The position numbers and the translations under genes are program-made. From Paraburkholderia piptadeniae (GTDB taxonomy: Bacteria > Pseudomonadota > Gammaproteobacteria > Burkholderiales > Burkholderiaceae), in NCBI RefSeq assembly GCF_900007165.1, contig NZ_CYGY02000124.1:1-35674 (forward strand): a stretch of DNA of 35,674 nucleotides, written 5' to 3'. Below are positions 16,544 to 24,252 of the stretch, one piece after another. How positions within the stretch are numbered: the first letter of the stretch is position 1; each line of letters starts with the position of its first letter. The notes beneath the pieces are model-generated. The model ran no database searches. It was given only the letters and a program-made list of their open reading frames with translations, and had not been told where the DNA came from.

Positions 16544-17455
16544 CGCTTCCGGCTTCAGCCAGCGGCGTCTGATGACGCAACGGTTTACTTCGTCTCGCGC
16601 AAACCGTCGTGGCGGCCTTGATGGTCGTTGATGCCTTGCCGCTGTCGACCGATGCGGTCGACGAGGGTGATCCCCCGATATCGGCCCGTCGGAAATGAGG
16701 CGCAATCCCGTCAGTACCCCGAATGCCCCCCGTGTGACTCCGTCGACGGTACGTAAGCGTCGGCATCACATCCTCGCCAAGGCTGGGACGCGTCGCCAAG
16801 GGGAATTGACGTTGATTGGCCGGATCGCCGCCACCGCGTTGATTGATGTCCAGTCAGGGCCGCTGCCCTGCAGCCTTGCAATGGGATACCGCATCGCTGC
16901 GCGTTCGCACAGGACCCGTTACCGCGTTACTGCACTGCGGCGTATCAGCCGGGATCCGCCACCACTTCCTGGCAGATCACGGGATCGAAGCAGCGGGCGT
17001 TGCCTGCTGTGCAATCCATTCAGCGGGTTCCTTCGCGGACGGTGCTATCAGCATGTTGTCCTGTGCCTCGGTGAGCCGCGCGCGACTCGTTTTCAGATTC
17101 AACCCGAAGAGCTTCCTGATGCCGTCGGCAAAATCGATTACCAGCATTGCTGCACGGCTGCATCCTGGTTAAACGCCGCGTCGACGCGCTGCTCGCTGCA
17201 GGGCTCGAGTTGGTCGAGGCCGTGGTGAATGCCGGCCCCGGCACGCACAAGGTCGTGTGTGCCGGGGCGTTGCACGCCGACCCGCAGGTGCTGGCTGCCT
17301 GAATCGTGGCACGGACTGCTCTCAAACAATGTGGGCCCGTTCTTACAGGGTGTGGTACGGACCGTGCCGATATTCTCACCTGATGTGTTCCTGTCGACAC
17401 CGAGGTGATCGGATCCTGCGATTCATGTAAGAGCGCTGCTACACGCAGGTTTGGT
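16544..17455. other. Long interval with unidentified coding scraps
   Basis: No confident gene in about 900 bases. A plus-strand frame ending at 17302 reads CILVKRRVDALLAAGLELVE, then AVVNAGPGTHKVVCAGALHA, which looks conserved but which I cannot name. A minus-strand frame near 17150-16980 reads MLVIDFADGIRKLFGLNLK. Both lack flanking coding sequence and may be gene fragments. Confidence 0.3.
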
Positions 17456-17704
17456 TCACCCGAATGCACCCTGCATCAGGTCTTTCTCAAATTCAACCGT
17501 CCACGCGGTGCCATGTCCGGTTTGGTACTCCCGTTCCCTGAGCGTCGATTTGCGAATGATGGTGACAGAGCCTCGAAGAGGGTAGACCTCGTCCACGACA
17601 TCGGTCGTCTCGGTTTCCTGAAGAATAAAGTCGGTCTCGGCAAGCTGTTGACGGTGCAAGATGGCAACGAAGTCCGCTTTTTCGTCCGGCGCGATCACTG
17701 ACAT
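17456..17704 (-). CDS. Conserved-looking 82-residue protein of unknown function
   Basis: From ATG 17704, with GAGGGGAT upstream: MSVIAPDEKADFVAILHRQQ, then LAETDFILQETETTDVVDE and TVEFEKDLMQGAFG. It resembles a small uncharacterised protein common in Burkholderia as I remember it (…FVAILRRHGF…L.ETDTT…YP..G.V.V.RKS…YP.G.GTAW…F..D…G.F). It has the composition of an ordinary cytoplasmic beta-rich protein. The start is chosen for its ribosome binding site. Confidence 0.6.
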   Translation of the reverse strand: MSVIAPDEKADFVAILHRQQLAETDFILQETETTDVVDEVYPLRGSVTIIRKSTLREREYQTGHGTAWTVEFEKDLMQGAFG

Positions 17705-18017
17705 CTGGCATCCCCTCTCGAACGCTCGGCGTCTCCAGGTTAGCGCACGCGCCGACGTCATGGCGTAAGACGTCCTGCGTCCGGCTCTCCCAACGGTTCG
17801 GGCAAGGTCGCAGGAACCGCCGACCCGAAGTCGCTCGGGCATGGTGAACAGGATCCGCGCGGTGCACTGCACGGTTGGAAAAAAAGGGGCAGCAATGCGT
17901 AAAACAGCCGATGCGCGGTAATTTCTGCAACCCCGGACGCATCGTGACAACGGGCAATGTGTTGGCTCCGTTGTTCACCTACCGTGCGCTACACGGCTCT
18001 GCATTTGTTTCCAAGAG

Positions 18018-18173
18018 TCAATGCTTGCGATGCATCCAACCCATGTGGTGCGCGTCAAGCCATTGGACCATCCCCTCTCTCGGATGCTCGCCCCTGTAAC
18101 GACGCACCAGCGCGAACGCAACAATCAGCACGACCGCTAGACCCACCCAAAAGCTAATCATCGACTGAGACAT
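18018..18173 (-). CDS. Small single-pass membrane protein with WLDxH tail (paralogue)
   Basis: 51 residues from ATG 18173, preceded by AAGGAG. It begins MSQSMISF, has a membrane segment at about residues 6-24 (ISFWVGLAVVLIVAFALV), a basic linker RRYRGEHPREG and the tail MVQWLDAHHMGWMHRKH. It is a clear paralogue of the protein at 5716. The bases before the two starts are also similar (GGAGGCTGCC and GGAGCCTGCC). The tail should lie in the cytoplasm by the positive-inside rule. Confidence 0.75.
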   Translation of the reverse strand: MSQSMISFWVGLAVVLIVAFALVRRYRGEHPREGMVQWLDAHHMGWMHRKH

Positions 18174-18444
18174 GGCAGGCTCCTTGTCAGGTCCAAACCA
18201 TGCTTCCATTTTAGATGCTTGCGCCGCTCGTTACGCAAAGTTGCGGCGCCGATCACGCACGCAGGCTGCGGATAGGTGGGTAGCAACTATTGTCAGGGTA
18301 TTCATGGGGGCAATCGAGATGACGAAAGCGGCCCCGCTGAGCCGCCAGGCGCAAGAGGAAATCGCGGAGATTTTTGCTGGCGAGCGCCGCAACAGACGCA
18401 GAGATGATGTAGCTGCTTGAGCAGCTGCGCAAGCGAAGCGGCGC

Positions 18445-18771
18445 ATGGAGCTACTGCACCAGCTACGCGACGAGTACCGCGATCTGGCTGGCGCGCGGCC
18501 GCCCAAGACGCGCGAGCCCCAATCGCATCGCGACGAGGCGTCGGGACTCGACAGCGGCGATGCGGCGCGCGCCGTGCTGGCGCAACATGACTTTGACGAA
18601 TTACACCAGATCGGCCAGGCGGTCGTGCGCGCCGCCCAGAACCGTTTTGGCCTGTGCATCGACTGCGGCAGCCCAATCGACCACGCGCGGCTCGCCGCCA
18701 CACCGGATGCAGCACGCTGCGTGGCGTGCCGGGTCCAATACGAGCGGCACGCTTCAGGCGCACACAGGTAG
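18445..18771 (+). CDS. TraR/DksA-family zinc-finger protein
   Basis: DksA/TraR proteins bind RNA polymerase through its secondary channel and tune transcription with or without ppGpp. 108 residues: MELLHQLRDEYRDLAGARPP, a helical middle (AVLAQHDFDELHQIGQAVVR) and the C4 zinc finger CIDCGSPIDHARLAATPDAA followed by RCVACRVQYERH. The size is closer to short DksA paralogues than to DksA itself (about 150). In the same frame, 18319-18420 codes MTKAAPLSRQAQEEIAEIFA up to a stop at 18418; this may be a separate small gene or the original N-terminus cut off by a nonsense change. The 18445 start lacks a strong ribosome binding site, so the N-terminus is uncertain. Confidence 0.75.
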   Translation: MELLHQLRDEYRDLAGARPPKTREPQSHRDEASGLDSGDAARAVLAQHDFDELHQIGQAVVRAAQNRFGLCIDCGSPIDHARLAATPDAARCVACRVQYERHASGAHR

Positions 18772-18822
18772 AGCGCGGATTCGAACGGGCCGGGAGGCAG
18801 GGGTTTCTACCCGGCGACCCTG

Positions 18823-19470
18823 TCAATCACGCAGATCGACGAGTGACTGGATCAGCTGTCCGACGACCCCGTACTCGACCGCCTCGGCCGCAGACATCCA
18901 GTAGTTACGGTCGGTGTCTTCGGCGACTTTTTCATATGTCTGCCCGGTCGCCTCCGCGATCAGACGATTGATCCGTTCACGAATCTTCACGATTTCGCGC
19001 GCCTCGATCGCGATATCGGTGGCCTGCCCATGTGCCCCACCAAGCGGCTGGTGCAGCATGAAACGCGTGTTCGGCAGCGCGTAGCGGTGCTCCTTGCGTG
19101 CACCGAGATAGATCGTCGCCCCCGCACTCGCAACCCAGCCGGTGCCGACCATGCGCACGGGGGCGCTCGAGTCGATGAACCTGACCATGTCGTGTATGGT
19201 GTCGCCGCTTTCGACATGACCTCCCGGCGAGTTGATGAACACGTCGATCGGCTCGGAAGATTCGCTTGCAAGCGTCAATAACCGCGCACAAACATCACGC
19301 GCAAGCTTGTCGTCGATCGTGCCGAACACGAGCACGCGTCGCTCGTTCAACAGGCGGTTTTCGAGCACATTGACCTGATTGGACACCGTATCGTTGCGCT
19401 CGGAATCGTCACCGTCCGGCTCGTGCTGGCCGAACGGTTGCGCGATGCGGTGATTGGAATGGCCTGTCAT
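18823..19470 (-). CDS. clpP: ClpP-type ATP-dependent protease subunit (accessory copy)
   Basis: Proteolytic chamber subunit used with Clp ATPases. From ATG 19470 behind AGGAGGAAGG it has 215 residues. Landmarks: VFGTIDDKLARDVCARLL, VFINSPGGHVESGDTIHDM, the serine in GWVASAGATIYLGA (normally AASMGA), the histidine in FMLHQPLGGAHGQATDI and the aspartate region EDTDRNYWMSAAEAVEYG. So the triad looks complete, though the residues around the serine differ from the standard enzyme. No clpX or tig lies beside it, unlike the housekeeping gene. The first 40 residues (QPFGQHEPDGDDSERND) are charged and atypical. It converges on the TraR/DksA gene. Confidence 0.88.
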   Translation of the reverse strand: MTGHSNHRIAQPFGQHEPDGDDSERNDTVSNQVNVLENRLLNERRVLVFGTIDDKLARDVCARLLTLASESSEPIDVFINSPGGHVESGDTIHDMVRFIDSSAPVRMVGTGWVASAGATIYLGARKEHRYALPNTRFMLHQPLGGAHGQATDIAIEAREIVKIRERINRLIAEATGQTYEKVAEDTDRNYWMSAAEAVEYGVVGQLIQSLVDLRD

Positions 19471-19659
19471 GGATTCCTTCCTCCTTTGCATGCGCACGCG
19501 CGAGCCGGCGCGCACGCCGGGATTGAGGGTACCATGCGAGCGTTCCGGCCGCCGCTGTCACCACAACACCTGTGCCCAAACTTGCAAGGGGTTTCGATGC
19601 TAGCCGGAAAGCACCATCGCGCAGCGTTATGCTTCAATCACCGCGGGCACGACCTCACG

Positions 19660-19998
19660 CATCATCGCGACGAAGCGAAGCAGGGTTCGAACCCGGCGCC
19701 GCGCACAATCTTCACCGACAAGTTCCGCAGCCATGCGGCCGCGAAAGGCAAGATACCCAAGCTGGCGAACGCGAAGCATGGTTCGTCAAAGCAGCGGACC
19801 GCGTGAATAGCCGGGCGGAAAGCAGCCATCAGCCAACCCGTGAACGCGAACGACGCGTGAAAGGATTTCGCATCTCGAAGCGCACGCAGGCCTTCCTCTC
19901 TGCGTTCGGAACCAATCCGTCAGCACTTCGCATTACCGCGACACAGAATGAGTGCCTCGCGTCATCGAAAAGACCTCAAGGCGCGATTCGCCGCCTGA
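19660..19998 (+). mobile_element. IS6-family transposase remnant
   Basis: Two frames give RTIFTDKFRSHAAAKGKIPK and then RVNSRAESSHQPTRERERRV with KRTQAFLSAFG. It matches the remnant at 11287-11726 (TDQLRS, NNRAENSHQPTRER) on the other strand. One frameshift and loss of the N-terminal half make it dead. Confidence 0.7.
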
Positions 19999-20086
19999 CA
20001 ACGCTCGACAATCACGGAAGTCGCTACTTTTGCTCGTTGATGAGCCGCTGGGTGGCGTCACTTGAAGTGATTACACACTCGAATTA

Positions 20087-20287
20087 TCAATATTTGGTAG
20101 CAATCCCATATAAATGCAGTAAGTTTGCTGAAGTGTACACGCAGGCGAACGGCTTTCCGCTGGCCACCGCTTCCAGCCGATCTGGCGAGCCCGGCGCCTC
20201 GTCGAAAAGTTCCCTGATCCGGGTCGATAGAGCAGCGCGTGCGCGTTTGCAATTCGACTCGTTACATCTGACCACGTAAAGGCACAT
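20087..20287 (-). CDS. Possible small hypothetical protein
   Basis: Starts MCLYVVRCNESNCKRARAAL and ends AVASGKPFACVYTSANLLHL YGIATKY. The composition is more protein-like than in other frames, but there is no good ribosome binding site and no known family. The 3' third is AT-rich compared with its surroundings, which hints at a junction. Confidence 0.3.
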   Translation of the reverse strand: MCLYVVRCNESNCKRARAALSTRIRELFDEAPGSPDRLEAVASGKPFACVYTSANLLHLYGIATKY

Positions 20288-20401
20288 CAATGGACGAACT
20301 CAATGTCATGTGACAAGGAGTCCTATGTGAACGTGTCAAGCCGATGCACATCGACTAAAACATCGGTATCGGGGGCGTTTCAAGGAATCCCTATGCATGC
20401 C

Positions 20402-20620
20402 TTATCCCGATCTGCTGTCACACCACTGGATCGCCCAGCGCTGCGCCGCTTCGATAGCGTCCGCGTCGGAGGCAAAATCGCCGAGGTCACCCGAATACTT
20501 CACTTCGACAGCCTCCTCGGTCGCCGAGGTGCGCCGGTAGATCTTTGCACGGGCATAGTAACGACCGCATTCATCAAGAGGCGACGCGTCGATGTGAAAG
20601 TCCCTGTAGTCGAACTGCAC
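20402..20620 (-). CDS. Small Y-x-D-F family protein
   Basis: 72 residues from GTG 20620. MQFDYRDFHIDASPLDECGR, then YYARAKIYRRTS and EAAQRWAIQWCDSRSG. It pairs closely with the protein at 25072 (QDYRDWKLDIEP, MYTAKATISRTS, RWAADWLRGWID): same YRD[FW] start, same Y.A.A.I.RTS strand, same tryptophan-rich last helix. It lies 21 bases after the zinc-ribbon gene on the same strand and ends a run of related small genes. Function unknown. Confidence 0.65.
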   Translation of the reverse strand: MQFDYRDFHIDASPLDECGRYYARAKIYRRTSATEEAVEVKYSGDLGDFASDADAIEAAQRWAIQWCDSRSG

Positions 20621-20641
20621 GGTCGTCTCAGTAAAGCTGCT

Positions 20642-20815
20642 TTATTCGTTATCGCGTTGGCTAAGCAGCGGGCGTCCCGTCGCATCTGGACCTACGTTCA
20701 CCAGCCTGTTTTGGTAGTCACAGTCGCGACAAATGAAAAAAAATCCACTTTCGTCGGTTTGGGCTTCGACTTCATCGAAGGCAAATCGCGCATTGCAGTT
20801 TCGACAAGTCCACAT
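20642..20815 (-). CDS. Small zinc-ribbon protein
   Basis: 57 residues from ATG 20815 with GGAG nine bases upstream. MWTCRNCNARFAFDEVEAQT, ESGFFFICRDCDYQNRLVNV: two C-x2-C pairs about 25 residues apart form a classic zinc ribbon. The same open frame continues upstream to about 20977 through a broken small gene, so an original fusion of the two is possible. It probably binds nucleic acid or protein; no family assigned. Confidence 0.55.
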   Translation of the reverse strand: MWTCRNCNARFAFDEVEAQTDESGFFFICRDCDYQNRLVNVGPDATGRPLLSQRDNE

Positions 20816-21050
20816 GGCTATCTCCATCGCCGCTTTCTTCGCTTCGGCGAGGGCGCGCACTGCCTCTCGCGCCTGATTCTCGCTTGGGAATTCGATTTCG
20901 GTTTCGTGCGGATCGTCCGATTCAGGTTCGGCTCCCACTTTCTCGCAGATGAACGATTGCGCGATAAGAGCCGGCAACCGTCTTCATCACACGAACTCGT
21001 GCGATGTGCGTGTGCGTTGCGTAGATCTCGTCTTCCACCACGATCTCCCA
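20816..21050 (-). pseudogene. Broken small gene upstream of the zinc ribbon
   Basis: One frame reads WEIVVEDEIYATHTHIARVR and SYRAIVHLRESG; removal of one A near 20943 joins it to AEPESDDPHETEIEFPSENQ and AREAVRALAEAKKAAMEIA. The repaired protein has the beta-strand then helix layout of the neighbouring small genes, with a spaced A…A…A helix at the end. No start codon exists in the first frame. It may be one more family member or the N-terminal half of a zinc-ribbon fusion. Confidence 0.4.
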
Positions 21051-21073
21051 TTCCCTTTACAAGGAATCGTAGC

Positions 21074-21166
21074 ATGAGCCAATGGATTGACGGCTGCCAC
21101 TTCGGTGACTGCCGCGACACGAGGCGCGCCATGATCGTCGCCGGCGTCAAGGTTCAGACGATCGTC
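21074..21166 (+). pseudogene. 5' fragment of a phage-type DNA methyltransferase
   Basis: ATG 21074 follows AAGGAAT. The frame reads MSQWIDGCHFGDCRDTRRAM and IVAGVKVQTIV, which is the start of a phage/plasmid N-4 or N-6 DNA methylase (…I.GDCRDVMR.MI..GVKVQTIVTSPPYWGLRDYG). The match ends exactly before the expected catalytic TSPPY motif, and the following sequence belongs to the minus-strand small gene ending at 21188. A stub of a lost restriction or phage modification gene. Confidence 0.6.
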
Positions 21167-21187
21167 ATGCTCGTGAACTCACGCACG

Positions 21188-21469
21188 TTACAGGTCAATG
21201 ACAGAAATCGTGGGATGGCGGCCGTCCACGATGGATCGCCCCATTTCATATCCCGCTTCGCGAGCCTGCGCCTCAGTTTCATACACGTCGTATTCGAGAG
21301 ACTGGAAGGCTCTTGTGAGATACCCATGCCGCAGATCAACACCGGGACGGCAAACGTAGCCGGAAAACCTGAATCGATCATCGGGACCAACGGGCGTGCC
21401 GCAAGTATGGTTGATCAATATCGGCATGACGTTGATCTCGAAGCCGCCGTACTGGATGCTGTGCCACAT
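21188..21469 (-). CDS. Small Y-x-G-F family protein
   Basis: 93 residues from ATG 21469, five bases after a perfect AGGAGG. Opens MWHSIQYGGFEINVMPILIN and closes AREAGYEMGRSIVDGRHPTI. It carries both family marks (YGGFEI; GRSIVDGRHP, compare GRDIIDGK at 13045 and ARAIIDGKRP at 10912). It sits 53 bases behind the related gene at 21523 on the same strand, so an operon is likely. Intact, unknown function. Confidence 0.7.
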   Translation of the reverse strand: MWHSIQYGGFEINVMPILINHTCGTPVGPDDRFRFSGYVCRPGVDLRHGYLTRAFQSLEYDVYETEAQAREAGYEMGRSIVDGRHPTISVIDL

Positions 21470-21522
21470 GAGCACCTCCTGATTCTTCGCTGCGAGCGAT
21501 ACACCAGCGCAGGCCATCGGCC

Positions 21523-21783
21523 CTACTCATCGTTTGCGGTGCTGATCAATCTGTCGATGAAAGCATGGGCTCGACGTTCACCGTACGAAAAAGCCGAGTC
21601 CCACGACAAGAATCCGAGCTGTTCGGGAAAACTGTCGATCGAGGTAGCAGTCGGTTCAGTCGAGATTATTGACCAGAAAACAGAGTACCGAACCTCTTGC
21701 CCTTCCAGCGAGATGACGTTGCTGGTTATGACATGGACGTCAACGTTGAAACCACGATATGGCGCGCAGGACTGGGTATTCAT
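21523..21783 (-). CDS. Small Y-x-G-F family protein
   Basis: 86 residues, start MNTQSCAPYRGFNVDVHVIT, end SYGERRAHAFIDRLISTAND. The YRGFNV motif and terminal helix ending in FID fit the family, though the middle (TSIDSFPEQLGFLSWDSAFS) is its own. First gene of the minus-strand run 21783 to 20402. No strong ribosome binding site is visible. Confidence 0.6.
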   Translation of the reverse strand: MNTQSCAPYRGFNVDVHVITSNVISLEGQEVRYSVFWSIISTEPTATSIDSFPEQLGFLSWDSAFSYGERRAHAFIDRLISTANDE

Positions 21784-21862
21784 CGCAGTGCCATTTCGGA
21801 GGCGGCAGAGAATAGATCTCGCATTCCCCGTGCCTGCCCGATGACGTCCGAAGAATAGCGCA

Positions 21863-21998
21863 ATGCAATCAACCGCAACGACAATGACCCAAAGTCAACC
21901 GAAGCGCGGCACGCCCGAGCAGATTCTGTTTGAACCGCAGCTGACCGTCGATGCGATCGACGGCGCAATCGCGTTTGGCTACCGAGGGACAAATCAGG
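21863..21998 (+). pseudogene. N-terminal fragment of an unknown protein
   Basis: From 21887 the frame reads MTQSQPKRGTPEQILFEPQL, then TVDAIDGAIAFGYRGTNQAP, which looks like genuine protein sequence (a helix plus a turn). After about 21998 the frame becomes shadow-like. I believe it is the start of a small gene cut off downstream. Family not known. Confidence 0.35.
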
Positions 21999-21999
21999 C

Positions 22000-22483
22000 A
22001 CCCGACGAAGTCGCTGGAACCAGGCAGTGCTCGAACAGAAAGTTGCACGACTCAGCGCGGCACTGTCACCCATTGAAAGGCCGTTGGAAAGCGGTACAGC
22101 ACTACGCACAAGGCGCAGCCTTGCGTTGTTGGGAAGCCTTTGCCAATCCAGCGCGAAGCGAAGTGCCGCGACGCGTCCGGTGTTTCGTTCACCTGGTTGC
22201 GGAACTGATCCGCACCAGTCACCCATCGGGTTCAAGGCGAGTGCCGGTGTTCTGGCCTTCGCCCCTGGCTCACGCGTGGAGCCCCAGAAAACCGTCGGTA
22301 CCAGCCCAATGTCCAGGGGTTGAGACAACAATGTGGTTACCCGTTTGGGTACCAGGCTTGCTCGGGCTCATGGTCTGGGCGTCTCAGTCGTTACGCTGCA
22401 TCGGGGATGGCCGGGAGTGTGTCCCAATCAACTTGCTGGTTTGATGCCAACAAAGCCGGCGGGCTCGTCACCCCCTGCCAAGG
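22000..22483. other. Interval with a hairpin, no gene
   Basis: No credible gene. A hairpin GGTTACCC-GTTT-GGGTACC (one bulged T) lies at 22335-22353. This stretch borders the 3' side of the IS110-type transposase gene; in IS1111-group elements the structured guide RNA region is on that side, so the hairpin may belong to the element. Confidence 0.35.
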
Positions 22484-23329
22484 TCAGCCGAAACATCGGT
22501 TGAGGTCAAAGGGTTTGCCGTCCCGCATCATGTAATAAGAGGCCCGTGCGAGCTTGTGTGCGAGCGCCTTCATGGCCACGACGGGCAGGCGCTTTGACTT
22601 CTTGCGATCATAGAAGCGTCTGGCTTGTGGACAGCAGCGCAGCGCTCCAGCGGCGGCTTCGACGAATGCCCAGGCAAGGTAACGGTTACCGTTGCGTGCA
22701 TTGCCTTTGCCCTTTTTCTTGCCGTTGGAGATGCGCTTGCTGTCCACGCAGCGGCAATAGGAGCTGAAATGGCCGACGCTGGCAAAGCGTGCGATAGTGC
22801 CGGTTTCAAGCATGATGGTAGCCGCCAGGATGTTGCCGATGCCGGGGGCGCTCTTGAGGATATCGAACTGGGGGCGCAGCTTGACTTCCTTGTGGAGAAT
22901 GATCTCAAGCGCCTCAATCTCTGCGCACAGCGTATGAAGCACGGCAAGGTTGGCCATCAGCGCGCGCTCGACGTGTGGCGGCAACGCGAGTACTCGCACC
23001 GCTGTGTCGTCGAGACGCTGCACGTGTTCTCCATTGATGCGTAGATTAAGCTGCCTGGCGAGCAGGCTTTCGATACTCAGGATGTTCAGGGTGCGTTGCT
23101 GGACGAGCTGCATGCGCTTGCGTGCCAGGTCGCGCAACGCGCGTTCATGCGACGGATAGATGTAGCCTTCGGGCAGGAGTCCAAGCCGAAAAATATGGGC
23201 AAGGAATACGGCGTCGTGTGCGTCACCAGAGTACTTCAGGCCCTCGTACTGCTTGATCGCCGCAGTATTGGCCAGATGTACGGCAAAACCGGCGGCCATC
23301 AGTCCGTCGACAAGCCAGTACCAGTTGAA
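22484..23329 (-). mobile_element. IS110/IS1111-type transposase, 5'-truncated
   Basis: The frame starts inside the gene, at FNWYWLVDGLMAAGFAVHLA, and continues NTAAIKQYEGLKYSGDAHDA, then the C-terminal transposase_20 domain APGIGNILAATIMLETG with SYCRCVDSKRISNGKKKGKG, NARNGNRYLAWAFVEAA. The N-terminal RuvC-like DEDD part with its first acidic residues is missing; homology ends at 23328-23330, exactly where a 32-base palindrome begins. The C-terminus with the catalytic serine region looks normal. An ATG at 23299 would give 271 residues, but the product would be inactive. Confidence 0.85.
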
Positions 23330-23359
23330 CGTTCTATAGAAATGTTTCTATAGAACGTT
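23328..23359. repeat. Perfect 15-bp palindrome at an IS110 truncation
   Basis: AACGTTCTATAGAAA, two bases TG, then TTTCTATAGAACGTT: perfect 15-bp arms. It is AT-rich in a GC-rich context. It coincides with the point where the IS110-type transposase is cut off. It could be an insertion hotspot, a recombination site, or the joined end of another element. Confidence 0.7.
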
Positions 23360-23517
23360 TTATGGACGCCCCGGAATTATGCACGGTTTGGCGGTCATTC
23401 CGAGGTGCGACGCCTAATTCTTCAGGATGCCTAGTAGCGCCTCACCATCGGTCGACCTTGCATAACAGATACTGCTCTTCTCAGATGGCTTCATCACCAT
23501 CTCTCAGGAGAGCGATC

Positions 23518-24252
23518 ATGATCACGCAAGTCGTTTCTGAAGTCGTCGCGTGCAATCGTGCACGGTACGGCGCACTTGGACCCATCGTTGGGCATTTCGC
23601 GGACTACTTGGGGCGTCACGGATATGCGGGTATTACCGTAGAGAATTATCTGCAATGCGCCTGCCTGGAACTCAGCGATATTGATGCACCACTGGTTCTC
23701 CAGTTCCTCGACCACCTCGAAGTAGCCCGCCACAATAGCATCCGTAGCCGCAACCTTCGACTTGCCGCCATTCGCTCGTTTCTGCGCTATGCTGCGTCCC
23801 GAGTACCAGAATCGCTGGGCACGATTCAGCAGGTGCTCGCGATCCCGATGAAGCGTTATGAGCGCCCGCTGGTCCGCTTTCTCTCCCGAGAAGAAATATG
23901 CGCCTTGCTCGATGCACCCAACCCCAACACGTGGTGCGGCCAGCGCGATCGCGTGATGTTGGCGACCCTCTATAACACCGGCGCTCGGGTATCCGAACTC
24001 ATCGGCATACGCGTCGGCGACGTCGATCTGGATCGAAGCCCTTCTGTACGTCTTCACGGCAAGGGCCGCAAAGAACGTGCGGTCCCGCTCTGGCGCAGCA
24101 CCGCAAACCAGATCCGGCTCTGGCTTCAGCAGATTGGCGCTTCACCCGGACAGTGGCTCTTTCCAAATCGCTCAGGCGGGTTCCGTCGCGGTAAGGCGCT
24201 TGGGGTGTACGATAGCAATATGATGGGGACTGCTTATATCGCCAGCGAGTAG
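23518..24252 (+). pseudogene. Tyrosine recombinase, truncated at the C-terminus
   Basis: Starts MITQVVSEVVACNRARYGAL after AGGAG. It has the N-terminal SAM-like core-binding part (YLGRHGYAGITVENYLQ…) and the first half of the catalytic domain: the arginine in NTGARVSELIGI and the lysine in GKGRKERAVPL. The H-x-x-R, second histidine and tyrosine are missing because the reading frame runs into the IS6 element after QWLFPNRSGGF. The relatives I recall are XerC/D-like recombinases of about 330 residues. It cannot be active. Confidence 0.8.

Noticed and set aside
19683..19695. GGGTTCGAACCC, like a tRNA T-arm
   Set aside because: It lies inside the IS6 transposase remnant and no acceptor, D or anticodon stem can be paired around it.
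20303..21844. Plus-strand frame of 513 residues
   Set aside because: It runs antisense through the small-protein cluster. Only its MSQWIDGCHFGDC stretch is real, as a methylase fragment.
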